A DNA stretch of 64,000 nt from Micromonospora sp. NBC_01796 (GTDB lineage Bacteria > Actinomycetota > Actinomycetes > Mycobacteriales > Micromonosporaceae). Under the pieces are notes generated by a model that was not told the origin of the DNA, did not search any database, and worked only from the letters and a program-made list of their open reading frames with translations. Each line of letters starts with the position of its first letter. Within the stretch, counting starts at the first letter, position 1. Positions 51,159 through 61,000 of this stretch are shown piece after piece. A program made the translations under genes and the position numbers. The DNA lies in assembly GCF_035917455.1 (NCBI RefSeq), contig NZ_CP109078.1, forward strand, positions 682,001 to 746,000, read 5' to 3'.

Positions 51159-53837
51159 GTGATCTTCGGGCGCCGATCGGAACTTGAGGAACTGTCGGCC
51201 CTGGTCGGCGGCGCGGCGGCCGGCGAGGGCGGCGCGCTCGTCCTGCACGGCGAGGCCGGAATCGGCAAGTCGGCGCTGCTGGACCACACCGCCCGCGAAG
51301 CGGCCGGGCGGGGCATCCGGGTGCTCGGCACCGCCGGTATCCAGGCAGAGGTGCACATTCCGTACGCGGCTCTGCATCGCGTGCTGCGCGGTGCGCCGGA
51401 CCTGGCCGACGTGGCCCTGACGGTCCTGAGCTCGCCGGGCACGTTGCCGTTCCGCGCGGCGACCATCCTGCTCGACGCGGTCGCCGCCGCCGACGCCCCG
51501 ACGTTGATCACCGTCGAGGACCTGCAGTGGCTGGACGAGAGCAGCTGGGAGGCACTGGCGTTCGTCGCCCGCAGGCTCGGCGCGGAGCGGGCCGCGATGC
51601 TGCTCACCGCGCGCGACGGCGGCGACATCGACCGGAGACTGACCCGCTCGGGCCTGCCGGAGACGCGGTTGCGCCCGTTGGACCACGACGACTCGCGTGC
51701 CCTGCTGGACCGGGTGGCTCCGCAGCTCACGCCCACCCTGCGCATACGGGTGCTCGACGTCGCGAAGGGCAATCCGCTGGGGCTGGTGGAGCTGGGCGAG
51801 GCGGCTTCCCGCTCCGGCAACGCCGCGCTCCTACCGACCTCGGTGCCGCTGAGCGAGCGGCTGGAGCGGACCTTCTCCGGCCTCGTGGCCGAGCTGCCGG
51901 CGGTCACCCGGTCGGTGCTGCTGGTGGCGGCTGTGGACGACGGCGACGACCTGGACGAGGTGCTGAGCGCCTGTCGCCTTTTGGCTACCGGAACGGTCGG
52001 GCACGAGGACATCGACCCGGGGGTGGCGACCCGGCTGGTGCAGGTCGACGACCGGTTCCGGTTGCGGTTCCGGCATCCGCTGCTGCGTTCCGCGCTCTAC
52101 CAGTCGGCCACCGCCGGGCAACGCCGACGGGTACACGCCGCGCTGGCCGAGGTGCTGTCCGGCGATCCCGAGCGCAGCGTCTGGCATCGGGCCGCGGCGG
52201 CGAGCGGGCCGGACGAGGAACTGGCCCGGCAGCTGACCGAGGTCGCCACGCGGGCCCAGCACCGGCAGGCTCCCGGTATCGCGTTGGCCGCTTTCGAGCA
52301 GGCCGCCCGACTCAGTGAGAATCCCGCCGCACGCGGCCACCGGCTGCTGGCCGCGGTGGACATGGCGTCCGAGCAGGGGGACGCCCCGGCGACCGGTCGC
52401 CTGCTGGCGGAAATTCGCCCGCATGAGCTTTCCCCGGGCGACCGGGTCGCGTACGAACTGCTGCTCGAGGCGAACCACGCCACGCACTGGTCCGGCGCCG
52501 AGCGGCTCATGCGCTTCGCGGAGGCGATCGAGGGGCTGGCCACGGTCGATGATGCCGGCAAGGCAGTACGGCTGCTGGACGCCATCGCCCTGCGTACCCT
52601 CTATTCCGACCCGGACCCGGACGCCGTCGCGCGCCTGGTCGCGGCGATCGACCGGGTGATGGCGGTATCGGACAACCCACAGCTGACCGCCTCCCTGGCG
52701 ATGATCGCGCCGGTCATCCGCGGCCGGGAGTCCCGCCAGCGGTTGCGGGAGATCCTCCTACGGGGTGGCACCGATCCGTACGCCACGCACCAGCTCGGGC
52801 TGGGCGCCGGCGCGATCGGCGACTGCCCGATGGCGTGCGACTTCCACGCCATCGCCGAGGTCGGCCTGCGGGCGCAGGGCCGCCTCGGTGTGCTCTACCG
52901 GGCCCAGATCTCCCGTGCGATGCTCGCGACGTACCTCGGTGACGCGCAGACCGCGATGGCGCTGTTGCCGGAGGCTGAGGCGCTGGTGCTGGAGATCGGA
53001 ACGCCGAACTGGGTGCCGACCGCATGGGCGGCCGCCGGAGCGGCGCACGCGCTGCGGGGCGAGCTGGCCGCCGCCGAGGAGCGGGCCGCCGCAGCGGAGG
53101 CCATGCTGCTGTCGTACGGGCGCAACCCCCTGCTCGCCGGGGTGCGGCAGGTCCGCGGGATGGCCGCGTTCGCCGGTGGGCGGGCCGAGGAGGCGTTCGG
53201 AGAGTTCCGCCGGATCTTCGACCCCTCGGACGACTCGTACCACCCGCAGACCGGGTATTCGCTGGTGGGATACGTTTTCGAGGCGGCGGCCGGATGCGGC
53301 GCCACCGGGGAGCTGCGGCGGCTGGTCGACGAGCTGACACCGGTCGCGGAGGTGAGCCACTCCCCCGCGTTGCTGATCGGTCTGGGGTACGCGCACGCGA
53401 TGCTGGCCGACACCGCCGAGGCGTACGAGAAGGCGGTCGGCGAGGAGCTGGACGGGTGGCCGTTCGAGCTGGCGCGCCGTCAGCACGCGTACGGCGTCTG
53501 GCTGCGCCGGCGGCGACGTCCGGCCGAGTCCCGGCCGTTGCTGCGTGCCGCCGCGGCGACGTTCGACGCCCTCGGCGCGACCGCCTGGGCCGAGCGGTCC
53601 CGGGCCGAGCTGCGCGCCTCCGGTGAATCGCTGCGCCGGCCCACCGAGACCGCCGCCGTCCTGACGCCGCAGGAGACGCAGATAGCGCGGCTGGCAGCCG
53701 AGGGGCACAGCAACCGCGAGATCGCCGAGCGGCTGTTCCTGTCGCCCCGCACGGTCACCACCCACCTGTCCCGGATCTACCCGAAGCTGGGCATCCGGTC
53801 GCGCTCGGAGCTGTCCCGGGCACTGCGGATTACATAG
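51159..53837 (+). CDS. LAL-type LuxR family regulator (large ATP-binding)
   Basis: 892 aa from GTG 51159, ribosome site weak. N-terminal AAA/STAND NTPase: Walker A GEAGIGKSALLDHTA, Walker B-like TLITVEDLQWLDESSWEALA. A long helical TPR-like middle follows. C-terminal LuxR HTH: VLTPQETQIARLAAEGHSNR, EIAERLFLSPRTVTTHLSRI. Such regulators activate transcription when a ligand engages the NTPase/TPR part. Its targets are not evident; the next gene is an XRE-STAND protein 71 nt on, same strand. Confidence 0.93.
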   Translation: MIFGRRSELEELSALVGGAAAGEGGALVLHGEAGIGKSALLDHTAREAAGRGIRVLGTAGIQAEVHIPYAALHRVLRGAPDLADVALTVLSSPGTLPFRAATILLDAVAAADAPTLITVEDLQWLDESSWEALAFVARRLGAERAAMLLTARDGGDIDRRLTRSGLPETRLRPLDHDDSRALLDRVAPQLTPTLRIRVLDVAKGNPLGLVELGEAASRSGNAALLPTSVPLSERLERTFSGLVAELPAVTRSVLLVAAVDDGDDLDEVLSACRLLATGTVGHEDIDPGVATRLVQVDDRFRLRFRHPLLRSALYQSATAGQRRRVHAALAEVLSGDPERSVWHRAAAASGPDEELARQLTEVATRAQHRQAPGIALAAFEQAARLSENPAARGHRLLAAVDMASEQGDAPATGRLLAEIRPHELSPGDRVAYELLLEANHATHWSGAERLMRFAEAIEGLATVDDAGKAVRLLDAIALRTLYSDPDPDAVARLVAAIDRVMAVSDNPQLTASLAMIAPVIRGRESRQRLREILLRGGTDPYATHQLGLGAGAIGDCPMACDFHAIAEVGLRAQGRLGVLYRAQISRAMLATYLGDAQTAMALLPEAEALVLEIGTPNWVPTAWAAAGAAHALRGELAAAEERAAAAEAMLLSYGRNPLLAGVRQVRGMAAFAGGRAEEAFGEFRRIFDPSDDSYHPQTGYSLVGYVFEAAAGCGATGELRRLVDELTPVAEVSHSPALLIGLGYAHAMLADTAEAYEKAVGEELDGWPFELARRQHAYGVWLRRRRRPAESRPLLRAAAATFDALGATAWAERSRAELRASGESLRRPTETAAVLTPQETQIARLAAEGHSNREIAERLFLSPRTVTTHLSRIYPKLGIRSRSELSRALRIT

Positions 53838-53908
53838 TTCTACGTACGCGAGCACCCCCCGCCCGTCCGTAGCGTCGGTTTCGAGGACGACGGACAAGGA
53901 GGGGCCGG

Positions 53909-55480
53909 ATGCCGCTGGGACAACGGCTTCGCGAGCTGCGGCGCGCCGCCGGCATGACCATGGAGCAGCTGGCGGAGGCGTCCGGGGTCAGTACCCGGGC
54001 GATCAGCGACGTGGAACGGGGGCAGATCCGGGCGCCGCAGCCGCGTACGCTCGCCGCCCTCTCCACCGCCCTCGGCGTGATCGACGAGGAGCACCGCCGG
54101 TTGGAGGACGCCGCCCGCGCGTTGCGGATGCACACCGCCGCCGCGCGGACGCACCTGTGCGAGCCGCCCCGAGCCGTCACCGACTTCGTGGGCCGGGAAC
54201 CGGAGCTGGAGGTGGTGCGCCGGCACGCCGCAGCGGACACACGGGGCGGCCCGATGCCGGTCGTGCTGGTGCACGGGCAGGCGGGACTCGGGAAGACCGC
54301 CTTCGTCGTACGGGCCGCCGAGCTGCTCCGGGACAGCTTCCCCGGCGGGTGTCTCTACCTGGACCTGCGCGGTGTCGACCCGGTGCCGCCGTCGGCCGGC
54401 GAGGTCGCGGCGCAACTGCTGCGGGCGCTGCGGGTGAACCCGCGCAGGATCGCCGACTCGGACGAGGATCGGTGCAGCCAGCTACGCGCGACGCTGCGCG
54501 ACCGGCGGTGCCTGCTGGTGCTGGACAACGCGGCCGACGAGACACAGGTACGCCCGCTGCTGCCGGGCGCGGGCGCCAATTTTGTCCTGCTGACCAGCCG
54601 GCGCGTGCTCGGTGGGCTGGAGGGTGTGCTGCGGCTGGGCCTGTCCCCGCTGGCCCCGAGCGAGTCCGCCGCGCTGCTGATCGCGATCGCCGGGCAGGCC
54701 GGGCAACCAGCGGCCGCCGCCGACGTGGAGGCGGTGTCGCGACTCTGCGGGCATCTGCCGTTGGCGTTGCGGATCGCCGGCACCCGGCTGGCCAACCGTT
54801 CCGGGTGGACGATCCGGCACCTGGTGGAACGGCTCGCCGTCGCCGACCGGCGGCTGGCCGCCCTGCGCGTCGGCGACCTCAGCGTGGCGGCCGCGTTCGC
54901 GCTGTCGCACGCGCAGCTCTCCGGGGCGGGACGGACCCTGTTCCGGCGGCTGGCGCACGTGCCGGATGTCGACTTCGCCGCCCCGATCGCGGCCGTGCTG
55001 GCCGACTGCGACCCGTACGACGCCGCGGACCTGCTGGACGAGCTGGTGGAGCTGGGCCTGCTGCAGCCCGTGAGCGCCGACCGATACCGGTTCCACGACC
55101 TGCTGCGGCTGTTCGCGGACGAGCGGCTACGGGCCGAGGAACCGGCCGGCACGCGGGCGGCCACCCGTACCCGGATGGCGCGTTGGCTGCTGGAGACGAC
55201 CATCGTGGCGGGCCGCTGGTTCGAGCCCGCCTACGGCTCGCTGCCGGACGGCTGGGACGGTCCGGTTCCGCTCGCCACGCTGGAGGAGGCGGGCGAGTGG
55301 CTGCGTACCGAGGCGGGGAACTGGCTCGGTGCGCTGCGGATCGTGGCCGAGGCCGGCGAACACCGGCTGGTCGTGGACGTCGCCGAGGCGCTGCGCTGGT
55401 TCTCCGACACGATGGCCCTCTGGCCCCACTGGCACGAGGTGTACGGGCTGTCCCGCGCCGCCGCCGCCCGACTGGTGTGA
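53909..55480 (+). CDS. XRE-STAND (NB-ARC) regulator, apparently shortened
   Basis: 523 aa from ATG 53909 (AAGGAGGGG upstream). XRE HTH ~4-62 (GQRLRELRRAAGMTMEQLAE, ASGVSTRAISDVERGQI). NB-ARC NTPase: GQAGLGKTAFVVRAAELL, CLLVLDNAADETQVRPLLPG, FVLLTSRRVL, then the winged helix LVELGLLQPVSADRYRFHDLL. The typical DTMALWPHWHEVYGLSRAAA stretch, which in relatives leads into TPR repeats, ends at TGA 55478. The sensor repeats are therefore missing and no remnant follows. AfsR/SARP-like family without the BTAD domain. May be a constitutive or dead regulator. Confidence 0.85.
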   Translation: MPLGQRLRELRRAAGMTMEQLAEASGVSTRAISDVERGQIRAPQPRTLAALSTALGVIDEEHRRLEDAARALRMHTAAARTHLCEPPRAVTDFVGREPELEVVRRHAAADTRGGPMPVVLVHGQAGLGKTAFVVRAAELLRDSFPGGCLYLDLRGVDPVPPSAGEVAAQLLRALRVNPRRIADSDEDRCSQLRATLRDRRCLLVLDNAADETQVRPLLPGAGANFVLLTSRRVLGGLEGVLRLGLSPLAPSESAALLIAIAGQAGQPAAAADVEAVSRLCGHLPLALRIAGTRLANRSGWTIRHLVERLAVADRRLAALRVGDLSVAAAFALSHAQLSGAGRTLFRRLAHVPDVDFAAPIAAVLADCDPYDAADLLDELVELGLLQPVSADRYRFHDLLRLFADERLRAEEPAGTRAATRTRMARWLLETTIVAGRWFEPAYGSLPDGWDGPVPLATLEEAGEWLRTEAGNWLGALRIVAEAGEHRLVVDVAEALRWFSDTMALWPHWHEVYGLSRAAAARLV

Positions 55481-55590
55481 AGACCACCGGAAGTTCTGCA
55501 GGTCGTCCTGCCTGGTCCGGCGCGTACGGCGTTGGTTGCATCTTCAGTACGGCCACATCAGGCCGTACGGATGAAAGGTCTTTCCTGCCG

Positions 55591-56403
55591 ATGTCTCTTC
55601 CCGTTTCCCGGCGGACCGTGCTGGCCGGCGCCGGCGCCGCCGCCGTGAGCGCCGCGGTCGCTGTCGGCGGCTCGCCCGCCATGGCGACCGGCACAGGGCC
55701 GAAGCCCACGATCGTGCTGGTACACGGCGCGTTCGCCGACGCCACCGGCTGGTCCGAGGTGATCAACCGGTTGACCCGCGACGGCTACACCGCGATCGCC
55801 GCGCCGAACCCGCTGCGCGGCGTGGCCTCCGACTCCGCCTACCTGGCCGCCTTCCTCGCCACCCTGACCGGCCCGATCGTGCTGGCCGCCCACTCCTACG
55901 GCGGCGTGGTGATCACCAACGCCGCGACCGGCAACCCGAACGTCAGGGCGCTGGTCTACGTGGCCGCGTTCGCACCGGAGGCCGGCGACACCGTGTACGG
56001 CCTGCAGACCCGCTTCCCTGGCACCCAACTCGACGAGGCCGCACTGGACTTCCGCCCCTACGCGCTGCCGAACGGCGCGCACGGCGTCGACGGGTACGTG
56101 AAGCGGTCCGCGTTCCGCCACGTCTTCGCCGGTGACCTGTCGCCGTCCGCCGCCGACCTGCTCTGGGCCACCCAGCGCCCCGGCGACACCACCACCATCG
56201 AGGAGCCGTCCGGCGCCCCGGCCTGGAAGACGATCCCGTCGTACTACCTCGTCGCCCGCGACGACAACCTGATCCCGGCCGCCGCGCAGCGATTCATGGC
56301 CAGGCGCGCCCGCGCACACACCGTCGAGGTCAGGGCCTCGCACGTCGCCATGATCTCCCAGCCCCGTACGACCGCCGACCTGATCGGAAAGGCCGCCCGA
56401 TGA
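55591..56403 (+). CDS. Secreted (Tat) alpha/beta hydrolase
   Basis: 270 aa from ATG 55591. Tat signal [20 protein letters not shown] ending around [17 protein letters not shown] holds the oxyanion hole; AHSYGG is the nucleophile elbow (Ser); [12 protein letters not shown] and ASHVAMIS give Asp and His. Similar to EstC/SalA-like bacterial esterases. It overlaps the next hydrolase gene (ATGA), the first of three tandem hydrolases. Confidence 0.88.
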   Translation: MSLPVSRRTVLAGAGAAAVSAAVAVGGSPAMATGTGPKPTIVLVHGAFADATGWSEVINRLTRDGYTAIAAPNPLRGVASDSAYLAAFLATLTGPIVLAAHSYGGVVITNAATGNPNVRALVYVAAFAPEAGDTVYGLQTRFPGTQLDEAALDFRPYALPNGAHGVDGYVKRSAFRHVFAGDLSPSAADLLWATQRPGDTTTIEEPSGAPAWKTIPSYYLVARDDNLIPAAAQRFMARRARAHTVEVRASHVAMISQPRTTADLIGKAAR

Positions 56404-57233
56404 GCTTCGTGACCACCTCCGACGGGACCCGGATCTTCTACAAGGACTGGGGCACGGGACGCCCCGTCGTGCTCAGCCACGGCTGGCCGCTGAACTCCGA
56501 CAGTTGGGAGGCGCAGCAACTGTTCCTGGCCGAGAACGGCTTCCGGGTCATCGCGCACGACCGGCGCGGCCACGGCCGGTCGACCCAGACCTGGCACGGC
56601 AACGAGATGGACACGTACGCCGACGATCTGGCCGCCCTGATCGAGCAGCTGGACCTGCGCGAGGTGACCCTGGTCGGCTTCTCCACCGGCGGGGGCGAGA
56701 TCACCCGGTACATCGGCCGGCACGGCACCTCCCGGGTGGCGCAGGCGGTGCTGGTCTCGGCGGTGCCACCGCTGATGGTCCGCCGCGACGACAACCCGGA
56801 CGGCGTGCCGATCGAGGTGTTCGACGGCCTCCGGGCGGGGTCGTTGGCGGACCGTTCACAGCTCTACCGGGACCTCGCCGACGGGCCGTTCTTCGGCCAC
56901 AACCGCGACGGTGTGGAGGTCTCTGAGGGGATCCGGCGGGCGTTCTGGCTGCAGTCGATGGCGTCCGGACACCGCAACGCGTACGAGTCGATCGCCGCCT
57001 TCTCGGCCACCGACTTCCGTGGCGACCTGGCGACGTTCGACGTGCCGACCCTCGTCGTCCACGGAGACGACGACCAGGTCGTCCCGTTGGCGGTCGGCGG
57101 CCGGGCCTCGGCTGCTCTGGTCAAGGGCGCGGAGCTGATCGTCTACCCGGGTGCGCCCCACGGCATCACCGACACCCACAAGGAGCAGCTCGGCAACGAC
57201 CTGCTCACCTTCCTGAAGGGGTACGAGGCATGA
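56400..57233 (+). CDS. Alpha/beta hydrolase, non-heme chloroperoxidase-like
   Basis: 277 aa, ATG 56400. [40 protein letters not shown], catalytic Ser in GFSTGGGE, Asp in HGDDDQVVP and His in [11 protein letters not shown] form the fold of bacterial perhydrolases and haloperoxidases. Cytoplasmic, no signal. ATGA overlap on both sides shows a three-gene translational operon. Confidence 0.9.
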   Translation: MSFVTTSDGTRIFYKDWGTGRPVVLSHGWPLNSDSWEAQQLFLAENGFRVIAHDRRGHGRSTQTWHGNEMDTYADDLAALIEQLDLREVTLVGFSTGGGEITRYIGRHGTSRVAQAVLVSAVPPLMVRRDDNPDGVPIEVFDGLRAGSLADRSQLYRDLADGPFFGHNRDGVEVSEGIRRAFWLQSMASGHRNAYESIAAFSATDFRGDLATFDVPTLVVHGDDDQVVPLAVGGRASAALVKGAELIVYPGAPHGITDTHKEQLGNDLLTFLKGYEA

Positions 57234-58027
57234 GCACGATCGTCCTGATCCACGGGCTCTGGGTCACTCCTCGAAGCTGGGAGCAGTGGATCCCGTACTA
57301 CCAGGCCAAGGGACACACGGTGTTGGCGCCCGCGTACCCGGGATTCGAGGTCGAGGTGGAGGCGCTGCGTGCGGACCCGACGCCGATCGCCGAGCTGACC
57401 GTTCCGGAGACGCTTGCGCACCTCGAGAAAATCATCACGGGGCTGCCGGAGAAGCCGATCCTGATCGGCCACTCGTTCGGCGGCGCGCTGACTCAGCTAC
57501 TGCTCGACCGGGGGCACGGCGCGGCCGGCGTGGTGATCGACTCGGCGCCACCGGAGGGCATCCGGGTCACCCCGCCGTCGCAGCTCAAGTCGCTCTTCCC
57601 GATCTTGAACAACCCGGCAAAGCGGCACCAGGCCGCCGGGTTCACCCCCGAGCAGTTCCACTACGCGTTCACCAACACGCTGCCCGAGGACGCGGCCCGC
57701 GCCGCCTACGACCGGTACGCCATCCCGGCTCCGGGCAGCTGGGTCTGGGCCTACGGCCTGATCGCCAACTTCAAGCCCGGCAAACAGGAGACCTGGGTCA
57801 ACTTCCACAACAGCGAGCGTGCGCCGCTGCTGTTCGTCGCCGGCGGTAAGGACCACATCATGCCGCCGTCGGTGAACAGGTCCAACGCCGACCACTACCG
57901 GGCGCCGGGGACGGTCACCGACTACCACGAGTTCCCGGAGCGGTCGCACTGGACCTGCGCCGAGCCGGGCTGGGAGACGGTGGCCGACTACGCCCTCGAC
58001 TGGGCACTGCGGCACGCCCGGCAGTAG
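57230..58027 (+). CDS. Alpha/beta hydrolase
   Basis: 265 aa, ATG 57230. [20 protein letters not shown], Ser in [12 protein letters not shown], Asp in [14 protein letters not shown] and His in [10 protein letters not shown]. Last of three tandem hydrolases; a strong hairpin terminator follows. The substrate is unknown. Confidence 0.88.
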   Translation: MSTIVLIHGLWVTPRSWEQWIPYYQAKGHTVLAPAYPGFEVEVEALRADPTPIAELTVPETLAHLEKIITGLPEKPILIGHSFGGALTQLLLDRGHGAAGVVIDSAPPEGIRVTPPSQLKSLFPILNNPAKRHQAAGFTPEQFHYAFTNTLPEDAARAAYDRYAIPAPGSWVWAYGLIANFKPGKQETWVNFHNSERAPLLFVAGGKDHIMPPSVNRSNADHYRAPGTVTDYHEFPERSHWTCAEPGWETVADYALDWALRHARQ

Positions 58028-58052
58028 CCGGGGCCGGATACCGACATCCGCA

Positions 58053-58096
58053 CGTTTCCGGTGGCCGGCAGGGCAGGACACCGGCCACCGGGAACG
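58053..58096 (+). terminator. Strong hairpin terminator
   Basis: CGTTTCCGGTGGCCGG (58053-58068) pairs with CCGGCCACCGGGAACG (58081-58096), 16-bp arms with a single mismatch and a 12-nt loop, starting 25 nt after the third hydrolase stop. Confidence 0.7.
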
Positions 58097-58283
58097 ACCG
58101 TCAGCTTGTTGGTCCGGCTCCGTCCAGGAAGGACATACGCAAAGGCGTACCGTACGATCTTCAGCGCTGCCGGAGATGCGCGACGACCGCATCCTGGCCC
58201 AGTGCCACCGCCGCTCCGAGCGTCCGCTGTCATTCGCGTCAACCTGGGCAGCACCCCCGAACACGCACTCGATGAAGGAACCC

Positions 58284-59279
58284 ATGCTGCTGTTCCGAAG
58301 CGCCAGCGACCCCCGGTTCGGCCCCGACCCCTCCTTTGACGCGGCGCTCGACGATCACGAACTCGCCGCGGCGCGCGACGCGGCGGCGGCAGGTGACTGG
58401 CAACCCGCCCGGGAAGTGGTCAGGGCCGCCCACGGTGACTGGGAACGCCGGGTGCACCGGGTCGAGGTGCTCGGCGAGTTCGCTGCCGAGGATCCCGACT
58501 GGCTACGGGCATGGCTGGCAGCCGAGCCCTCGGGCGCCGAAGCCGCAGTCGTCCACGCCAAAGCGGAAGTCTGTCGGGCCTGGAACGCCCGAGGAGGTGC
58601 CTGGGCGAGTCAGACCTCCGCTGACGCGTTTCGCGCCTTCGCTCGCATCCTGAACGACGCCGAGCAGGCGATCGACCGCGCCGTCCACGTCGCCGTCGAC
58701 GACCCGTCGCCGTGGATCACGTACCTCTGGCTCACGATCGGCCGAGGCGAGCCCTGGGCACTGTTCGAACAGCGGTGGACCGAGTTGGTTGCCCGTGACC
58801 CGCACAACTACCTGGCCCACGAGGCGAGATTCCAGCACAGCTGCCTGAAATGGGCTGGTAGCCACGAGCTGATGTACGACTTCTGCTACCGCGCTGCCGC
58901 CGCCGCGCCGCCCGGCTCACCACTGGCTGTCCTGCCGCTGCAGGCGCATTTCGAGTGGGAACTCAAGGAAACCGCACTCAACCCGACCGCGGGCGCCCTG
59001 AAGGCCACCGCGATGTGGGCCGGTGAGCAGGTCCGCAGGGACATCGACACCGCAGTGCACCAGTGGCTCGCCCCCGGCCAGCCGAGCCACGCCCTCGCGC
59101 TGAAAGCCCGGTCGGTCCTCGCCAGGGCGATGACGAAGGCCCGGCGTCACGCCGAGGCCGCCGAACACTTCACGGCAATCGGACCGTACGTCAGCGAGTA
59201 CCCCTGGTACTACGAGAACCGTGGGGCCGAGAGAGCCTTCCTGGAGGCTCGCAAGCAGGCCGTCCGAGCCGCGCGTTGA
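58284..59279 (+). CDS. Uncharacterised helical protein
   Basis: 331 aa from ATG 58284 (AAGGAA before; ATG 58272 also possible). Helical, Trp-rich repeats (ALDDHELAAARDAAAAGDWQ, WLRAWLAAEPSGAEAAVVHA, WITYLWLTIGRGEPWALFEQ, HNYLAHEARFQHSCLKWAGS) suggest a TPR-like fold. No enzymatic motif. Its stop overlaps the TTG start of the DUF885 gene, so the two are coupled. Perhaps DUF4034-like, from memory only. Confidence 0.7.
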   Translation: MLLFRSASDPRFGPDPSFDAALDDHELAAARDAAAAGDWQPAREVVRAAHGDWERRVHRVEVLGEFAAEDPDWLRAWLAAEPSGAEAAVVHAKAEVCRAWNARGGAWASQTSADAFRAFARILNDAEQAIDRAVHVAVDDPSPWITYLWLTIGRGEPWALFEQRWTELVARDPHNYLAHEARFQHSCLKWAGSHELMYDFCYRAAAAAPPGSPLAVLPLQAHFEWELKETALNPTAGALKATAMWAGEQVRRDIDTAVHQWLAPGQPSHALALKARSVLARAMTKARRHAEAAEHFTAIGPYVSEYPWYYENRGAERAFLEARKQAVRAAR

Positions 59280-60892
59280 CACGGGGCCTCCACGCACTCG
59301 AGGACTTCGCCAGCCGACTCCTGCGCGATGTGGCCCGCCTCGACCCTTGCGCGGCGGTCGAGGTCGGCGAGCAGGAGGTCGACGGACTCACCGACTACAG
59401 CCCGGACGGCCATCAGGCGCGCGCCGATCTCGCCGCCCGCGCCCTGGGCGAGCTCGAGAACCTGCCCGCGACGAGCCCGCTGCACGCTCACCTCGCCGAA
59501 CGGTTGCGCACCCGTATCGCCTTCCACGATGCCGGGGAGGACCTGCGCGAACTGCATGCGGCGGCCACCGGCCCGCTTCAGCTCATCCGCCAGTCCGTCG
59601 AGGCCGCGGTGCCCGGCCGCGACGCCGGGGGCGCGGCCTACGAGGATGGCTGGGCCCGTGTCGGCGCGCGCCAGGCCGCGATCCCCGCAACCCTGGACGG
59701 GTACGCCCGCAGCCTCCTGCTCGCCGCCGAGCGCGGTCACCTGCCGACCCGGCGCCAAGTGGAGCTCGTGACCCAGCGCTGTCGCAATTGGATCGACGAT
59801 GACATCGCCCTGGTGGAGCGCTACGGCGATGGGCGGCAGCGGGCGTCGTTGCAGGCAGCGGCGCAGGGCGCGCGGGCGGCGTACCAGAGACTGGCCGCGC
59901 TGCTGACCGCGGACCTGGCCCCGAGGGCGCGCGGCGAGGAGGCTTTCGGGCCGCAGCGGTACGCACTCTGGGTGCGGACCTTCCTCGCTTCCGAGCCGGA
60001 TCTGCGCGAACTCTACGACTGGGGCTGGGACGAGTTCACCGCGATCGAGGCGGAACTGGTCGCGGAGGCGAAGGCCCTGGGCGGGACCGTGCCCGCGGTG
60101 CTCGACCGGCTCGACAGCCCCGACGCGCCGGGCACCCTGCACAGCCGGGCCGAGTTCGGTGGGTGGCTGCAGGAGCTGCTGGAGGCCACCACCGAGCAAC
60201 TGCACGGCGTGCACTTCGACATCCCCGAGCCGCTGCGGCGCATCGAGTCCCGGGTGACCGTGTCGGGCGGCACCGCCTACACCGGGCCGTCGCAGGACCT
60301 GACCCGGCCGGGCCGCGTCGGGTGGTTCCTCCCCGAGGACCAGACGAGCTTTCCCACCTGGTACGCCTACAGCACCGCGTACCACGAGGGGGTTCCCGGC
60401 CACCATCTCCAGATGGGCTACGAGGCCTGCCGGGGCGGCCTCGGGCAGCGGCTGAGCCTGCTCGGCGGGCTCTCCGGCTGCCGAGAGGGCTGGGCCCTGT
60501 ACGCCGAGCGGTTCATGGACGAGCTGGGGCTCTACCAGCAGCCGGGTGCACGACTGGGTTACCTGTTCATGCAGTTGCTGCGGGCGGCGCGGGTCGTGCT
60601 CGACATCGGCCTGCACCTGCGGCTGCCGGTGCCGTCCGGTGGCGGCGCGTCGTGGACCCCGGATGCCGCCCTGCGTCTGCTGCGCAACCGCTGCCATCAA
60701 GGGCCGTACGCGTCCGTGGAGCTGGCGCGTTATCTGGGCAGGCCGGGGCAGGCGCTGGCCTACAAGGTAGGTGAGCGGGTGTGGCTGGACGGCCGCTCAT
60801 CCTTTCGCGGCGACCGGCGAGCGTTCCACCGTCGGGCGCTGGAACTCGGCTCACTGGGACTGGACCAGTTGCGGGGGGCGCTGACCGGGTGA
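59276..60892 (+). CDS. DUF885-family metallopeptidase-like protein
   Basis: 538 aa from TTG 59276; no better start with a ribosome site is visible, though the frame is open further up. AYSTAYHEGVPGHHLQMGYE contains the HExxxGHH-type zinc motif (His370, Glu371, His376-His377). RVGWFLPEDQTSFPTWYAYS precedes and LSGCREGWALYAERFMDELG follows with the third ligand Glu; GRPGQALAYKVGERVWL ends the domain. DUF885 proteins are soluble putative peptidases. It starts by overlapping the previous stop. Confidence 0.85.
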   Translation: MTRGLHALEDFASRLLRDVARLDPCAAVEVGEQEVDGLTDYSPDGHQARADLAARALGELENLPATSPLHAHLAERLRTRIAFHDAGEDLRELHAAATGPLQLIRQSVEAAVPGRDAGGAAYEDGWARVGARQAAIPATLDGYARSLLLAAERGHLPTRRQVELVTQRCRNWIDDDIALVERYGDGRQRASLQAAAQGARAAYQRLAALLTADLAPRARGEEAFGPQRYALWVRTFLASEPDLRELYDWGWDEFTAIEAELVAEAKALGGTVPAVLDRLDSPDAPGTLHSRAEFGGWLQELLEATTEQLHGVHFDIPEPLRRIESRVTVSGGTAYTGPSQDLTRPGRVGWFLPEDQTSFPTWYAYSTAYHEGVPGHHLQMGYEACRGGLGQRLSLLGGLSGCREGWALYAERFMDELGLYQQPGARLGYLFMQLLRAARVVLDIGLHLRLPVPSGGGASWTPDAALRLLRNRCHQGPYASVELARYLGRPGQALAYKVGERVWLDGRSSFRGDRRAFHRRALELGSLGLDQLRGALTG

Positions 60893-60925
60893 CCGCAGGT
60901 CACTCGTCCGTGGTGGTGGAGCAGG

Positions 60926-60955
60926 CCGGGCATCCTGCCCTGTTGCGATGCCCGG
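60926..60955 (+). terminator. Hairpin after DUF885 gene
   Basis: CCGGGCAT (60926-60933) and ATGCCCGG (60948-60955), perfect 8-bp arms, 14-nt loop, between the DUF885 gene and the membrane protein gene. Confidence 0.4.
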
Positions 60956-61000
60956 ACACAATCGTGGTCGCTGTCGTGTCTGGGGGAAGGCGGGCGGTCC

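Noticed and set aside
50924-51187. 87-codon open frame in the gap before the LuxR gene
   Set aside because: No ribosome site, Arg-rich composition, overlaps the LuxR start.
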